Assembly: GCA_016287065.1 (NCBI GenBank)
Contig: JAEEVB010000020.1
Coordinates: 1-15,687 of the forward strand
Direction of reading: 5' to 3'
Source: Muribaculaceae bacterium
Lineage (GTDB): Bacteria > Bacteroidota > Bacteroidia > Bacteroidales > Muribaculaceae
DNA length: 15,687 nt
Shown in pieces: positions 6,672 through 15,168 of the stretch (position 1 is its first letter; each line of letters begins with the position of its first letter). The translations under genes and the position numbers were made by a program. The notes under the pieces were generated by a model that was given only the letters and a program-made list of their open reading frames with translations, did no database searches and was not told the origin of the DNA.

Positions 6672-8048
6672 TTAATTAGTCTTAAAACCAAGTTTTGACA
6701 GACCATCCTGGATTTCAGGGCAACTCATGAAAAGGTTCCAGAGCAATCCTGAGCGGTAATTCTCGATCATTGGGGCAATCGTGCATTGGTCGATGGCCAG
6801 ATAGTGGGGGACTACCCAATTGCTACTCTCGCTGAATGCGTCGTAGAAGCCATATTTTCCCCAAATCTTTGGTCCCTTTTTCCAGAATCCTTTCAAAGCA
6901 TCCATCGACTCTTGTGGGGTATATGGCATTGATGACAGTGCGGCAGTGGGGGTGATGACTCCCAGGTCGTTGCTTGGGCAATGGGCCGAGTAGCCCACGG
7001 TCGAATAACTGGCAGTGAGGCCCCAGCAATCTTTGCCATACCCTTTGTAATGCTTGGGATTGGCAACGCAGTAGTCGTAATTGCTCAATGCGTGATTGCG
7101 CACCACATTCCAATAGTTGGCGTATTGGTCACTCAGGTTTCGAGGATCAAGTCCTATCCAGCTGTAGTGAGCCCAGAAAAGAGGTCCTCCGGTGGCTTCG
7201 GCACCATTGTGCTTCAGTTCCAACGGATGGTTATAGGGAGCTGCTGTAGTGGTTATGCCACCACTTCGTGCCCAGCCTTTGTGATAGGCTGATGCCGGTA
7301 CTGGATGGGTGGGGGAGGCTGCTGCGAGAATATACACGATGAGGCACTCGTTGTAGCCTTCAAGCGGGAAATTCATTTCCCATGCATAGTTAGGCGACCA
7401 ATGCCAATAGATGACATCTTGTCCGCCATGCGTGTACCAGTCAAACTCCATATCACGCCACAATGCATCGATTTTAGAGGCAAGAGCTTTTTCGGCTTCG
7501 TTGCCGTCTTTGAAATATTGTCGGACGCACAGCAGACCTTGCATCAAGAAGCAGCTCTCGACAAGGTCGCCACCGTTGTCTTTTTCCCCGAAAGGCTTGA
7601 CTTTGCCTGTGGGTCCATGCAACCAATGGGGCCATACGCCATGGAATCGGTCGGCCTTCGCAAGATAATCCACGATTTTTGTGAGCCGTTTCACTCCTTC
7701 GTTACGAGGAATGAAACCTCGTTCGATGCCCACCAAAAGGCCTGCTATGCCAAAACCGCTTCCACCAGTAGTAACCACATCCTGGTCGTTTTGTGGATAA
7801 TTGTTGTCTAAGTGAATGCGTTCACATGCCAGTCCCGATGTGGGTTCAGCGCCATCCCACATATAATTGAGATGCACTTTTTGAATGTAGTCGAGCAACT
7901 GGTCGTCGTTTTCAAAACTGAGCGGTCGTCCAGCGGCATCGGTAGTGCCTGAAGGCTCGTCGCTCGATGTGTTATTGCCAGCTGCCTTGTTACAAGAAAA
8001 CAAGACAACAAATGCAGTGGCGATGATAATGTATTTTAGTTTCAGCAT
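6672..8048 (-). CDS. GH144-like (glucoamylase-domain) lipoprotein, probable beta-1,2-glucan hydrolase
   Basis: A 458-residue lipoprotein. The signal ends in VVLFSC with the lipidated cysteine at C19, followed by a low-complexity S/T/D/G linker to about residue 40. The body is an all-helical (alpha/alpha)6-type domain of the 'glycoamylase' family (PF10091). It carries TTGGSGFGIAGLLVGIERGF (93-112), HGVWPHWL (136-143), GYNECLIVYILAAASPTHP (231-249), DCWGLTAS (340-347), YGFYDAF (399-405) and MIENYRSGLLW (427-437). GH144 contains endo-beta-1,2-glucanases and sophorose-releasing enzymes of Bacteroidota, and the GH3 and SusCD neighbours fit that role. Acidic residues in HLDNNYPQ and in GYNEC are candidate active-site groups. 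It is 10 bp downstream of the GH43 gene, so the two are probably co-transcribed. The family call is strong; the exact substrate and endo or exo mode are not visible. Confidence 0.85.
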   Translation of the reverse strand: MLKLKYIIIATAFVVLFSCNKAAGNNTSSDEPSGTTDAAGRPLSFENDDQLLDYIQKVHLNYMWDGAEPTSGLACERIHLDNNYPQNDQDVVTTGGSGFGIAGLLVGIERGFIPRNEGVKRLTKIVDYLAKADRFHGVWPHWLHGPTGKVKPFGEKDNGGDLVESCFLMQGLLCVRQYFKDGNEAEKALASKIDALWRDMEFDWYTHGGQDVIYWHWSPNYAWEMNFPLEGYNECLIVYILAAASPTHPVPASAYHKGWARSGGITTTAAPYNHPLELKHNGAEATGGPLFWAHYSWIGLDPRNLSDQYANYWNVVRNHALSNYDYCVANPKHYKGYGKDCWGLTASYSTVGYSAHCPSNDLGVITPTAALSSMPYTPQESMDALKGFWKKGPKIWGKYGFYDAFSESSNWVVPHYLAIDQCTIAPMIENYRSGLLWNLFMSCPEIQDGLSKLGFKTN

Positions 8049-8058
8049 AGCTTATAGA

Positions 8059-10170
8059 TTATTTGACATAAATTGTTTTAGAAAGTTTACTGCGGCCTGA
8101 TTCATTTAATGCCTCGATGGCAAATGAATAACTGGTGCCAAGGTCAAGTCCTCTCAGGTCATACTCATTTGCACCATTCACTGTAATGCAATGATACAGC
8201 TTGTCGGGAGAGATGCCGTAGTAGATGTTGTATCCATAAGCATCGGGTTGAGCGAGCCAGGTGATCATGGCATTGCGTGGGTCGTTCTTGTCACGAGAAA
8301 CTTTGAATTTCTTCACTTCGACGGGTGGGATGCCGTTGGCGTTGCCAAAGATGCGCAAATCGCTCAGGCAGAAGTATCCATTGCCTGGCATGTGAAGATT
8401 CTCGACTTTTATGAAACGGGATTTGAGCGGGGCGCGGAGCTGCACATAGTCGTGAGGGGTGTCACGGTCGCTGTCGCTCTTGTCAACGACAAGTTGCCAT
8501 TCTTTGCCGTCGTTGCTGCTCCACACTCTATATTGATAATAAGTGTCGTTGGCGCGATTGTGTTGTAGGGTGTGATGGTCGTAGTAGTTCAACTGAAACG
8601 CATTGATGGTCATCACCTTGCCCAAATCTATCGTGGCCCATTCACCAGGATTGCCTGAGGCGGCACTCCAGTAGGTGCGCATGTTCTCGTCGGTAATGCT
8701 GCTTGCTGTGAGCGTACTGTCGGTGCTCGAGACGGTGACTGGTTTGCCGAAAGAGAGCAGCATCCAACCTGTGAATCGCTCTGATGGGTATTTCATGTCA
8801 TAGTCGGCATTCCAGCAGGGATAGTCGCCAAAAGCAGTGTTGCACCACATGATACCGTCGTTGTCGAAGTACACGGGATATAGGCCGATACGGCGTTCGA
8901 ATTTGTATTTGAGCGAGAGCATGCAGGTACCCACATGCCAGTAGTTGCCGTTAAGGTCGGTAAATGTGCCTCCATGTCCCACACCCTGAACAAACCCACC
9001 GGGCTTGTAGCTCATGGGATTGTGCCGCTGGTAGGTGAAGGGTCCAAGTGGGGAATCCCCCACATACACACCGTCGGCATACACCTTGAATTCAGTGCCC
9101 GGGGCACCATATTGGAAATAATAAAGCCCGTTATGCTTGGTCATAAACGCCCCTTCCATAAAAGGTTTCAGGGTCACTTCATCGTCGTTGTTCATGCCAA
9201 ACCGTTCCCACCCGTGCTGCTTGGGCTGGAGCAGCACCAGGTCGTGTATCTTGCTGATGGGGGTGAAGTCTTGACGGCTTATCTGCACGCCTTTCACCGG
9301 ATATTCATTGCTTGACCCATAATATTCATAAAGTTTTCCGTCGTCGTCTAGAAAAATGTAGGGATCCCATGTCGGGAGGGTGTTGCGCTCAATGGCTCGG
9401 CGAAAACGACCGCTTAGGGGTTGGGTGGTGTACCAGATGGGCAGACCTTCGTAGGTAGAACCTGTATAAAATAATGTGTCGCCACACACCCAAGCAGCAG
9501 GGGCACATTCATCATCGTCGTGCGGATATCGCTGAAACGAGGCTGGCGTGAAATCCCAGTCGCTCAAGTTCTTGGAGTAGTGGAAGCCGCCTTGATTGGT
9601 CGAGAACAGGTAGTATTCACCCTTGTAGGTGAGTCCCATAGGGTCGGCACTTGAGCGAAACGAACCACCATTGCGGGTGTTGTTGTTCCATGGTTCATAG
9701 TTGTAACTGATGTTCATGGGGTTGCAGTAGGTGCTCGTGGTGTTGTCGGTCGGGTCGTACCATTGCGTGGCTTGTGCGGCTTTTCGTTCGAGCGCTGTAG
9801 ATTTGCTGGTCTTGGGCTGCAGTTTTACATTCACTTGGCGTTGCTGGGATAGTCGCTCCATGATGAGCATTTCTTTGCCGGGATAATAGATGCACAACTT
9901 GTTGTCGTTGTCGGTTCCGATAATTGAATATCGTCCCTGGGCATCGGTGTTGCAGTGCGCTGGACTGTAAAGCCACATCACAGTCGCCCTTTCTAGCGGT
10001 TGGCCATTCTCGTCGGTGACGATACCGGTTACCTCATAGTTGATGACTACAGGGATATAATAGTCGCTTATTTGCCCTTTTACGACCTTGATAGAATCGG
10101 CGGCAACTGGGGTTGAGGTCGCAAGCGCACCGAGACATAGACATGTGAGATATAATCGGTTGAATGGCAT
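8059..10170 (-). CDS. GH43-like glycosidase with N-terminal regulatory-like domain, F5/8C domain and C-terminal FN3
   Basis: A 703-residue secreted modular protein. A signal peptide covers about 1-24 (ending TSTPVAA), with no clear lipobox. A carboxypeptidase-regulatory-like beta-sandwich spans about 45-117 (YEVTGIVTDENGQPLERATV). A five-bladed GH43 propeller covers about 148-450. Its carboxylates are all visible: D176 in SSADPMGL (base), D269 in TWDPYIF (pKa-modulating Asp) and E339 in FMEGAFM (acid), with GHGGTF at 398-403. A discoidin/F5-8C domain follows at about 474-609, containing WSAASGNPGEWATIDLGK. An FN3 domain closes it (about 617-703, ending SKTIYVK). GH43 enzymes mostly act on arabinofuranosides, xylosides or galactans; the subfamily cannot be read here. 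It follows susD by 123 bp across a terminator-like hairpin and precedes the GH144-like gene by 10 bp. Confidence 0.85.
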   Translation of the reverse strand: MPFNRLYLTCLCLGALATSTPVAADSIKVVKGQISDYYIPVVINYEVTGIVTDENGQPLERATVMWLYSPAHCNTDAQGRYSIIGTDNDNKLCIYYPGKEMLIMERLSQQRQVNVKLQPKTSKSTALERKAAQATQWYDPTDNTTSTYCNPMNISYNYEPWNNNTRNGGSFRSSADPMGLTYKGEYYLFSTNQGGFHYSKNLSDWDFTPASFQRYPHDDDECAPAAWVCGDTLFYTGSTYEGLPIWYTTQPLSGRFRRAIERNTLPTWDPYIFLDDDGKLYEYYGSSNEYPVKGVQISRQDFTPISKIHDLVLLQPKQHGWERFGMNNDDEVTLKPFMEGAFMTKHNGLYYFQYGAPGTEFKVYADGVYVGDSPLGPFTYQRHNPMSYKPGGFVQGVGHGGTFTDLNGNYWHVGTCMLSLKYKFERRIGLYPVYFDNDGIMWCNTAFGDYPCWNADYDMKYPSERFTGWMLLSFGKPVTVSSTDSTLTASSITDENMRTYWSAASGNPGEWATIDLGKVMTINAFQLNYYDHHTLQHNRANDTYYQYRVWSSNDGKEWQLVVDKSDSDRDTPHDYVQLRAPLKSRFIKVENLHMPGNGYFCLSDLRIFGNANGIPPVEVKKFKVSRDKNDPRNAMITWLAQPDAYGYNIYYGISPDKLYHCITVNGANEYDLRGLDLGTSYSFAIEALNESGRSKLSKTIYVK

Positions 10171-10185
10171 CGTTGTGAGTTTTTT

Positions 10186-10236
10186 AAAAAAAGGGGTGTC
10201 GCAGCATCAAGTGTTGCTTGAAGTGTAACACCCCTT
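10186..10236 (-). terminator. Intrinsic terminator/attenuator between susD and the GH43 gene
   Basis: On the minus strand the stem AAGGGGTGT (10236-10228) pairs perfectly with ACACCCCTT (10199-10191). Inside it, TCAAG and CTTGA form a second stem with a TGTTG loop. The outer stem runs straight into a T7 tract (10192-10186). It starts 57 bp after the susD stop codon and ends 15 bp before the GH43 ATG. No promoter box is visible in between, so the enzyme genes probably depend on partial readthrough. Confidence 0.8.
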
Positions 10237-10255
10237 GAACTGAATTAGAATAAAA

Positions 10256-10288
10256 ACATGTACTATGATAAGTGCAATGCACTCATGT
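10256..10288. repeat. Short dyad just after susD
   Basis: AGTGCA (10271-10276) and TGCACT (10278-10283) form a near-perfect palindrome around one base. ACATG (10256-10260) and CATGT (10284-10288) can add an outer arm. It lies directly downstream of the susD stop and ahead of the terminator-like hairpin. Confidence 0.5.
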
Positions 10289-10293
10289 GTTGT

Positions 10294-11751
10294 TTATTCG
10301 TCTTTCGGAGTATTGGAAAGTGTTTCTACATTCTGAAGCTGAGTCAACGGATAGGGATAGTAGCGCAGGCTTTCGTTCCATCCGCTGAGTTGGCTGCTTG
10401 CCTTGCCGGTGCGGCACAGGTCGTTGTAGCGTTCGCCCCATTCGCACACGAGTTCCATGCGGCGCTCGTCAAGAATCTGGTCGACAGTCACATTGCTGAG
10501 GGTTGGCATTTTTGCGCGAGTGCGAACTTGATTGAAGGGAGCATCACCATTCTTGTTCTGACGAACCTTGGCTTCGGCATTGATGAGAAGCACATCGGCA
10601 TAGCGAAGGATGCGAATGTTGTTGTTTGAACCATATTTACTGCGGCCAGGTGTCAACTGGTTGGTGGGCGTATAGGCCTTGCCGTTCCAGTTGTTGGTGT
10701 TGTTGGGGTTACCTTGCAGAGTAATCACATCGCCATCACGAGTGGTGGTTCCGCCAGCAAGTACCGAAGTTTCAAGACGAATTGTTTCGCCACGAGCCGT
10801 GGCCCAGTTAATGAAATTGTCGGTAATGCCTACAAAGTTCCATCCGCCCATGCAACCAGGGCCTTGGAACACAAACCATTGGTCGGCATCGACCATGTCG
10901 CCAGCTCCTTGTCCGAAGTCGGTGCATTGGCATTCGAGCAGGCTCTCATTGCACAACTTGCCAGGAATCTTGAACAGGTTGTAGTAGTCGCTGTAGAGCG
11001 AGAACTTGTTGCTGTTGATGATTTGGTCGGTAAGCGATTCGGCTTCGGCATTTTCGCCACGATTCAGGTGAATCTTGGCGGCAAGATGCATGGCGGTGAA
11101 AGCAGTTGCTGCGCCATAGTGCTCGGCCTCATTGGGGCGCACCTTGTCGCAATTTTCAATTGCATACTGGAGGTCTTCAAGCATATACTTCTCTACAGCA
11201 TTCACTGTCGATGGCGTCATGTCGGCCTGGTTGTTGTCGCGCAGGATGGTTACGGGGCCAAATGCTTGCGACAAGCGATAGTAGGCATAGGCGCGAAGGA
11301 TTCTCACTTCGCCACAATATGCACGATATTTGGCTCGCATTGCGTCGGTTGAGATGTTCTCGCTGTAGTTGTCGAGGGCAGCTAGAGCACCGTTAGCAAC
11401 CTTGATAATGCCATAATATTGGTTCCACATTTCGTTCAGGCCCCAGAATGAGTTGTCATATTTCAAGTTGCCATAGTCGACCAAGATACCTTGGTCATCT
11501 ACACGGCCACTCCACACGTCACCATCACGAATGATGCTCAATGGCCAGATAACCCAGTGCATACCACCCGTGCGCAACTTGCCATAAACACCCGAAACGG
11601 GCATATACATATTATCAATATCGGTGTAGTCCACTTCCTTTTCGGGAACAGTGTTCTCGGGCTCTTTGTTAAGGAAGTCGTCGCACGATGTGCTGCCTAT
11701 CATCATCAAGGCAGGCAGTGCGAGAATCATCAAATATTTCAAAATTTTCAT
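10294..11751 (-). CDS. susD: SusD/RagB-family outer-membrane glycan-binding lipoprotein
   Basis: A 485-residue surface lipoprotein that captures oligosaccharide and acts as the lid of the SusC transporter. I place the start at 11751 (MKILKYLMILALPALMM). It gives a clean lipoprotein signal ending in GSTSC with lipidated C23. The earlier ATG at 11793 would add a polar leader and overlap the end of susC. DDFLNKEPEN follows the cysteine, typical of the family. The TPR-like helical region carries GEVRILRAYAYYRLSQAFGP (147-166). The C-terminal SusD signature is DERRMELVCEWGERYNDLCR (428-447). The gap after susC is 31 bp, so the two are surely co-transcribed. Glycan specificity cannot be read from the sequence; the enzyme neighbours suggest a beta-glucan. 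Confidence 0.95.
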   Translation of the reverse strand: MKILKYLMILALPALMMIGSTSCDDFLNKEPENTVPEKEVDYTDIDNMYMPVSGVYGKLRTGGMHWVIWPLSIIRDGDVWSGRVDDQGILVDYGNLKYDNSFWGLNEMWNQYYGIIKVANGALAALDNYSENISTDAMRAKYRAYCGEVRILRAYAYYRLSQAFGPVTILRDNNQADMTPSTVNAVEKYMLEDLQYAIENCDKVRPNEAEHYGAATAFTAMHLAAKIHLNRGENAEAESLTDQIINSNKFSLYSDYYNLFKIPGKLCNESLLECQCTDFGQGAGDMVDADQWFVFQGPGCMGGWNFVGITDNFINWATARGETIRLETSVLAGGTTTRDGDVITLQGNPNNTNNWNGKAYTPTNQLTPGRSKYGSNNNIRILRYADVLLINAEAKVRQNKNGDAPFNQVRTRAKMPTLSNVTVDQILDERRMELVCEWGERYNDLCRTGKASSQLSGWNESLRYYPYPLTQLQNVETLSNTPKDE

Positions 11752-11782
11752 TGTCTTGTCATTTATTAAGTTGAGAGAATGT

Positions 11783-14700
11783 TTAGAAATCAATTGTTAC
11801 ACCGAATGTGTAGGTGGCTGTGAGAGGATATACTTCGGTATCCCATCCTTCGGCATCGCTCAATTCAGGAGTGAAGGCATTAGCACTGAAGAGGGTGAGC
11901 GGGCGGTCGGCTGTTGCGCTCAGACGCAAGCTGGGAAGGGTGTAACTGCCAAACTTGATGTTCTTGAATGTGTAACCGAGCGTGATGTTCTGAATGCGGA
12001 AGAAGTTAGCATCTTCAATAAAGAAAGAGTTAACTCGCTGGTCGCTCACATTCCAGGTGCGAATCCAACCTTCGGCACTGGGATACTTGTTGGTTGATCC
12101 AGCCGAAGTCCAACGGTTTGCAACCTGATCGTGGTCGAAGTTGTAGTTTGATTGTGCATAGCGAAGCGCACGCTTGCGGTTAAACATTTGTGCACCAGCA
12201 TTGCCGTAGGTCGTGATGCTGAAATCAAGATTCTTCCATTGGAACCCAAGATTGATGCTGTAAATGAAGTTGGGCAGGTAGGAACCCAAAGCGGTGCGGT
12301 CGTTGCCGTCTACAATGCCATCGCCATTCAGGTCTTTATATTTGAAGTCGCCAGGCTTCAAACCATTGGCAATTGCAGTGGGATCGCTGGCACACTCGGC
12401 CTCGGTTTGATAGATGCCTTCCTGAACATAGCCATAGAACGAATTCATCTGTTCGCCTACAATCTGATAGGTTTTGCCACCAGCGATATAGGGCAGACCG
12501 TTGAGGTTCTTCACTTCGTTCTTGATGTACGACAGGTTTGCGCCAATGTTGTAACGGAAATCGTTGCCGATGCGGTCGCTCCAGTTGATAGAGACATCAA
12601 CACCAGTGTTCAGTATCTTGCCGTGGTTGCCTGCAAGCACATCGTTGCTGAAGGGCAGACGAGGCGAAATCACAGCCTTCTTGGTCATGCGATAGAACCA
12701 GTCGATGTCAACATCGAGCCTATTGTGGAACATGGCAAAGTTCAGACCCACATTGGTCTCGTCAACAACCTCCCATTCGAGATAGCTGAAGTAAGAATTG
12801 TTTTGGAAACCAGAGAAAACACTGTTGCCAAATACACCGCTTGCATTATAGCCTGTGCTGATAGAAGCAAACCCGTCGCTTGCAGCCACGTGGTCGTTAC
12901 CTAAGCGACCCCAGCTGGCACGCAGCTTCATGTAGTCGAACACATGCTGGTCTTGCATGAAGTTCTCGCGAGAGATAACCCAAGCAGCACCCACCGAGGG
13001 GAAGTAACCCCATTTCTCTTGATACTTGCTCGAACCGTCGGCACGGAAGGTGAACATCAGCAAATACTTGCCAAGGTAGTCATAATTCAATCGTGTGAAA
13101 TATGACATTCCGCGATAAGTGGTTCCGTCGTCGTCGCCAGTACGAGTGCTGGGTGAACCCTGATGAATGTATTGGTACTCGTCGATCTGTCCAGGCACAT
13201 CATTAGCCGATCCAGTCAGGAAGCGATAGCTTTCTTCACGCATTGAGAAACCCAGCATGGCGCCAAAGTTGTGGTCGCCAAAAGTGTCTTTGTAGGTGAG
13301 GATGTTATCCCAAATATAATTATTAAAGGTGGAATTAGACTTGGTGAGACTTGACTGGTCGCTTTTTTGCTGGTTTGATACATAGTATTCGGGCACATAG
13401 GAACGGCCACGATAATTGATGTAGTCGTAACTGTAGCTTGTGCGCAAGTTCAATTTGTTAGGAATAAAATTGATTTGAGCGTAGAAGTTAGTCAAATACT
13501 GGTTGCTTTCGTTCTTGCTGTCAAAGTACTTGGCCGAAGCCACAGGATTGTAGAAGTTGTTGGTGAGGCCAACACTTTCGGGCGAGCCATAACGCACGGG
13601 AGTGCCAACAGTGTTTTTATCGTCCATGACTGTGTAGATGCCAGGGGCGTTAAATGCCTGCTGCCATGCTGCATTGTTGGGGACTCGCTGGGTCCCTTTG
13701 CTAAATACTCCATTGAAGCCCACTTTCAACCACTTGGTAGCCTCGTAATCAAGGGCGGCACGGAAATTCAATCGGTTGTAATAGTTGTTTACATTCATTA
13801 CACCATCCTGATGCAGATAGTTGAATCCCAGTGAGTAAGTGGCTTTTTCTCCGCCGCCGGCTATGCTCAGGCCGTGATTGGTGATCATGGCAGTGCGAAG
13901 TAGCTCGTTATACCAGTCGGTGTTGGCTGCATAGGTCCAGTTGTGGAAATCACTGTTGGCATAGCTGCCTCCGTAATGGTCGATAGAAGCCTTCATGTAG
14001 GATTCATAGGCCGAATAGTTGGCTTCAAGGAGCATGGTTGCATATTCAGATGAATTTGCCATCTTCAGCACATTGGTAGCCTTCTGGAAACCAACATAAC
14101 CATTATAGGTGATGCGTGCAGGCTGGTTTTTGTTACCTTTCTTGGTTGTGATAATCACAACGCCGTTAGCTGCGCGTACACCATAGATGGCTGCTGCCGA
14201 TGCGTCTTTCAAAATCGACATGTCTTCGATGTCGGTGCTGTTCAAAAAGTTGATGTTGTCGTAGAACATACCATCAACAACATACAAAGGAGAGTTGGCC
14301 GAGAACGAACCGTTACCGCGTATCGTTACTTTTGGTCCCTCGCCAGGAGTACCGCTGTTAACCACATTCACGCCGGCTACCTTGCCTTGCATAGCGGCCA
14401 TGGGCGATGAAGAAGGAGTAGAAAGCAGTTCGTCGCCTTTCACTACTGTGATGGGAGATGTCAGGTCTTTTGCTTGAGCCGAGCCGTAACCAATCACGAC
14501 CACTTCGTCAAGATTCTTCACATCGTCCATCAGTTGCACATTCATCACATCTTGCGCAGGCAGTTCTTGTGACTGCATGGCAATGTAGGTGAACTTGATG
14601 ATCGCTCCGTCGGGTACATTGTTCAACACAAAGTTTCCGTCAAAGTCGGTCACTGTGCCATTAGTCGTCCCCAATACGGTAACGCTGGCACCAATCACGG

Positions 14701-14806
14701 GTTCGTTGACTTGGTCAACAACCGTTCCTTTTACTGTTCTGGTTTGTGCGCCAGCAAAAACGGCACACATGAGAATGAGTAAAAATGTTGCGATTTTCTT
14801 TTTCAT
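11783..14806 (-). CDS. susC: SusC/RagA-family TonB-dependent outer-membrane transporter
   Basis: A 1007-residue outer-membrane transporter importing oligosaccharides with energy from TonB-ExbBD. A signal peptide covers 1-20 (MKKKIATFLLILMCAVFAGA). A carboxypeptidase-regulatory-like domain follows at about 24-93 (RTVKGTVVDQVNEPVIGASV). The TonB-box-like segment is DEVVVIGYG (100-108). The plug holds VRAANGVVIITTKKG, LYVVDGM and DIEDMSILKDASAAAIYG, all hallmark SusC sequences. A 22-strand barrel fills the rest, with DLNGDGIVDGNDRT near the C-terminus and the aromatic end VTIDF. Length and order are normal for the family. It is the first gene of the locus, behind a well-formed promoter at 14883-14913, and pairs with SusD. 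No N-terminal signalling extension of the FecA type is present, so an ECF sigma/anti-sigma pair is unlikely to control it. Confidence 0.97.
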   Translation of the reverse strand: MKKKIATFLLILMCAVFAGAQTRTVKGTVVDQVNEPVIGASVTVLGTTNGTVTDFDGNFVLNNVPDGAIIKFTYIAMQSQELPAQDVMNVQLMDDVKNLDEVVVIGYGSAQAKDLTSPITVVKGDELLSTPSSSPMAAMQGKVAGVNVVNSGTPGEGPKVTIRGNGSFSANSPLYVVDGMFYDNINFLNSTDIEDMSILKDASAAAIYGVRAANGVVIITTKKGNKNQPARITYNGYVGFQKATNVLKMANSSEYATMLLEANYSAYESYMKASIDHYGGSYANSDFHNWTYAANTDWYNELLRTAMITNHGLSIAGGGEKATYSLGFNYLHQDGVMNVNNYYNRLNFRAALDYEATKWLKVGFNGVFSKGTQRVPNNAAWQQAFNAPGIYTVMDDKNTVGTPVRYGSPESVGLTNNFYNPVASAKYFDSKNESNQYLTNFYAQINFIPNKLNLRTSYSYDYINYRGRSYVPEYYVSNQQKSDQSSLTKSNSTFNNYIWDNILTYKDTFGDHNFGAMLGFSMREESYRFLTGSANDVPGQIDEYQYIHQGSPSTRTGDDDGTTYRGMSYFTRLNYDYLGKYLLMFTFRADGSSKYQEKWGYFPSVGAAWVISRENFMQDQHVFDYMKLRASWGRLGNDHVAASDGFASISTGYNASGVFGNSVFSGFQNNSYFSYLEWEVVDETNVGLNFAMFHNRLDVDIDWFYRMTKKAVISPRLPFSNDVLAGNHGKILNTGVDVSINWSDRIGNDFRYNIGANLSYIKNEVKNLNGLPYIAGGKTYQIVGEQMNSFYGYVQEGIYQTEAECASDPTAIANGLKPGDFKYKDLNGDGIVDGNDRTALGSYLPNFIYSINLGFQWKNLDFSITTYGNAGAQMFNRKRALRYAQSNYNFDHDQVANRWTSAGSTNKYPSAEGWIRTWNVSDQRVNSFFIEDANFFRIQNITLGYTFKNIKFGSYTLPSLRLSATADRPLTLFSANAFTPELSDAEGWDTEVYPLTATYTFGVTIDF

Positions 14807-14879
14807 TACTTAATGTTAATGGTGAATAATATGATAATTAAAAAATTTAGTAAAATACTGGTTTTTGGTATCGTTTTGA

Positions 14880-14913
14880 TTGCAAATTTATAAAAAAGAT
14901 GACAAATATGCAA
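14880..14913. promoter_or_regulatory. Inverted repeat over the susC promoter (candidate operator)
   Basis: Arms TTGCAAATTT (14880-14889) and AAATATGCAA (14904-14913) are reverse complements except for one base, separated by 14 bp. They overlap both promoter elements of susC, which suits a repressor or activator site. Part of the symmetry could arise because -33 and -7 boxes both contain TTG. Confidence 0.5.
14883..14913 (-). promoter_or_regulatory. susC promoter (TTG -33, TAAATTTG -7)
   Basis: On the minus strand TTG (14913-14911) and TAAATTTG (14890-14883) are 20 bp apart, matching the Bacteroidota sigma-factor pattern. Transcription would start near 14876 and give a leader of about 70 nt before the susC ATG at 14806. 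Confidence 0.75.
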
Positions 14914-15168
14914 TACTTATGCTATTTTGATAATGATTTTAATTATGGTGAAACTGCGATTATTCTACGATATGATTTGTATTTTCCTGGTTCATAATGC
15001 TTTAGAAGGCTGCATTTATTTTACAATTTCGACAAAAATACTTCATTATATTCGTTTATTTTGCATATTTTGTCTTGATTTGCATGTTTTTTTCTGCCCT
15101 TTTCCAACAATGATTATGCTTAAATTTCATTTAGAATTGTATTATTTAGCTTTACTTTTATGATGGCT

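Noticed and set aside
8059..10170. Lipobox at the early cysteines (C10, C12) of the GH43 protein
   Set aside because: The hydrophobic stretch before them is too short for a lipoprotein signal, and a normal signal-peptidase I site (TPVAA) follows.
10714..11352. 212-codon plus-strand frame opposite susD
   Set aside because: Antisense to conserved SusD sequence and without a start context.
11752..11793. Longer susD start at 11793
   Set aside because: It would overlap the end of susC and put 14 polar residues before the lipoprotein signal, masking it. The ATG at 11751 gives a normal signal peptide.
12152..12904. 250-codon plus-strand frame opposite susC
   Set aside because: Antisense to conserved SusC barrel sequence; the translation has no family character.
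14927..15163. 78-codon plus-strand frame in the susC-fabD gap
   Set aside because: It is very A/T-rich with a hydrophobic, compositionally skewed translation and no promoter box placed for it; it looks accidental.
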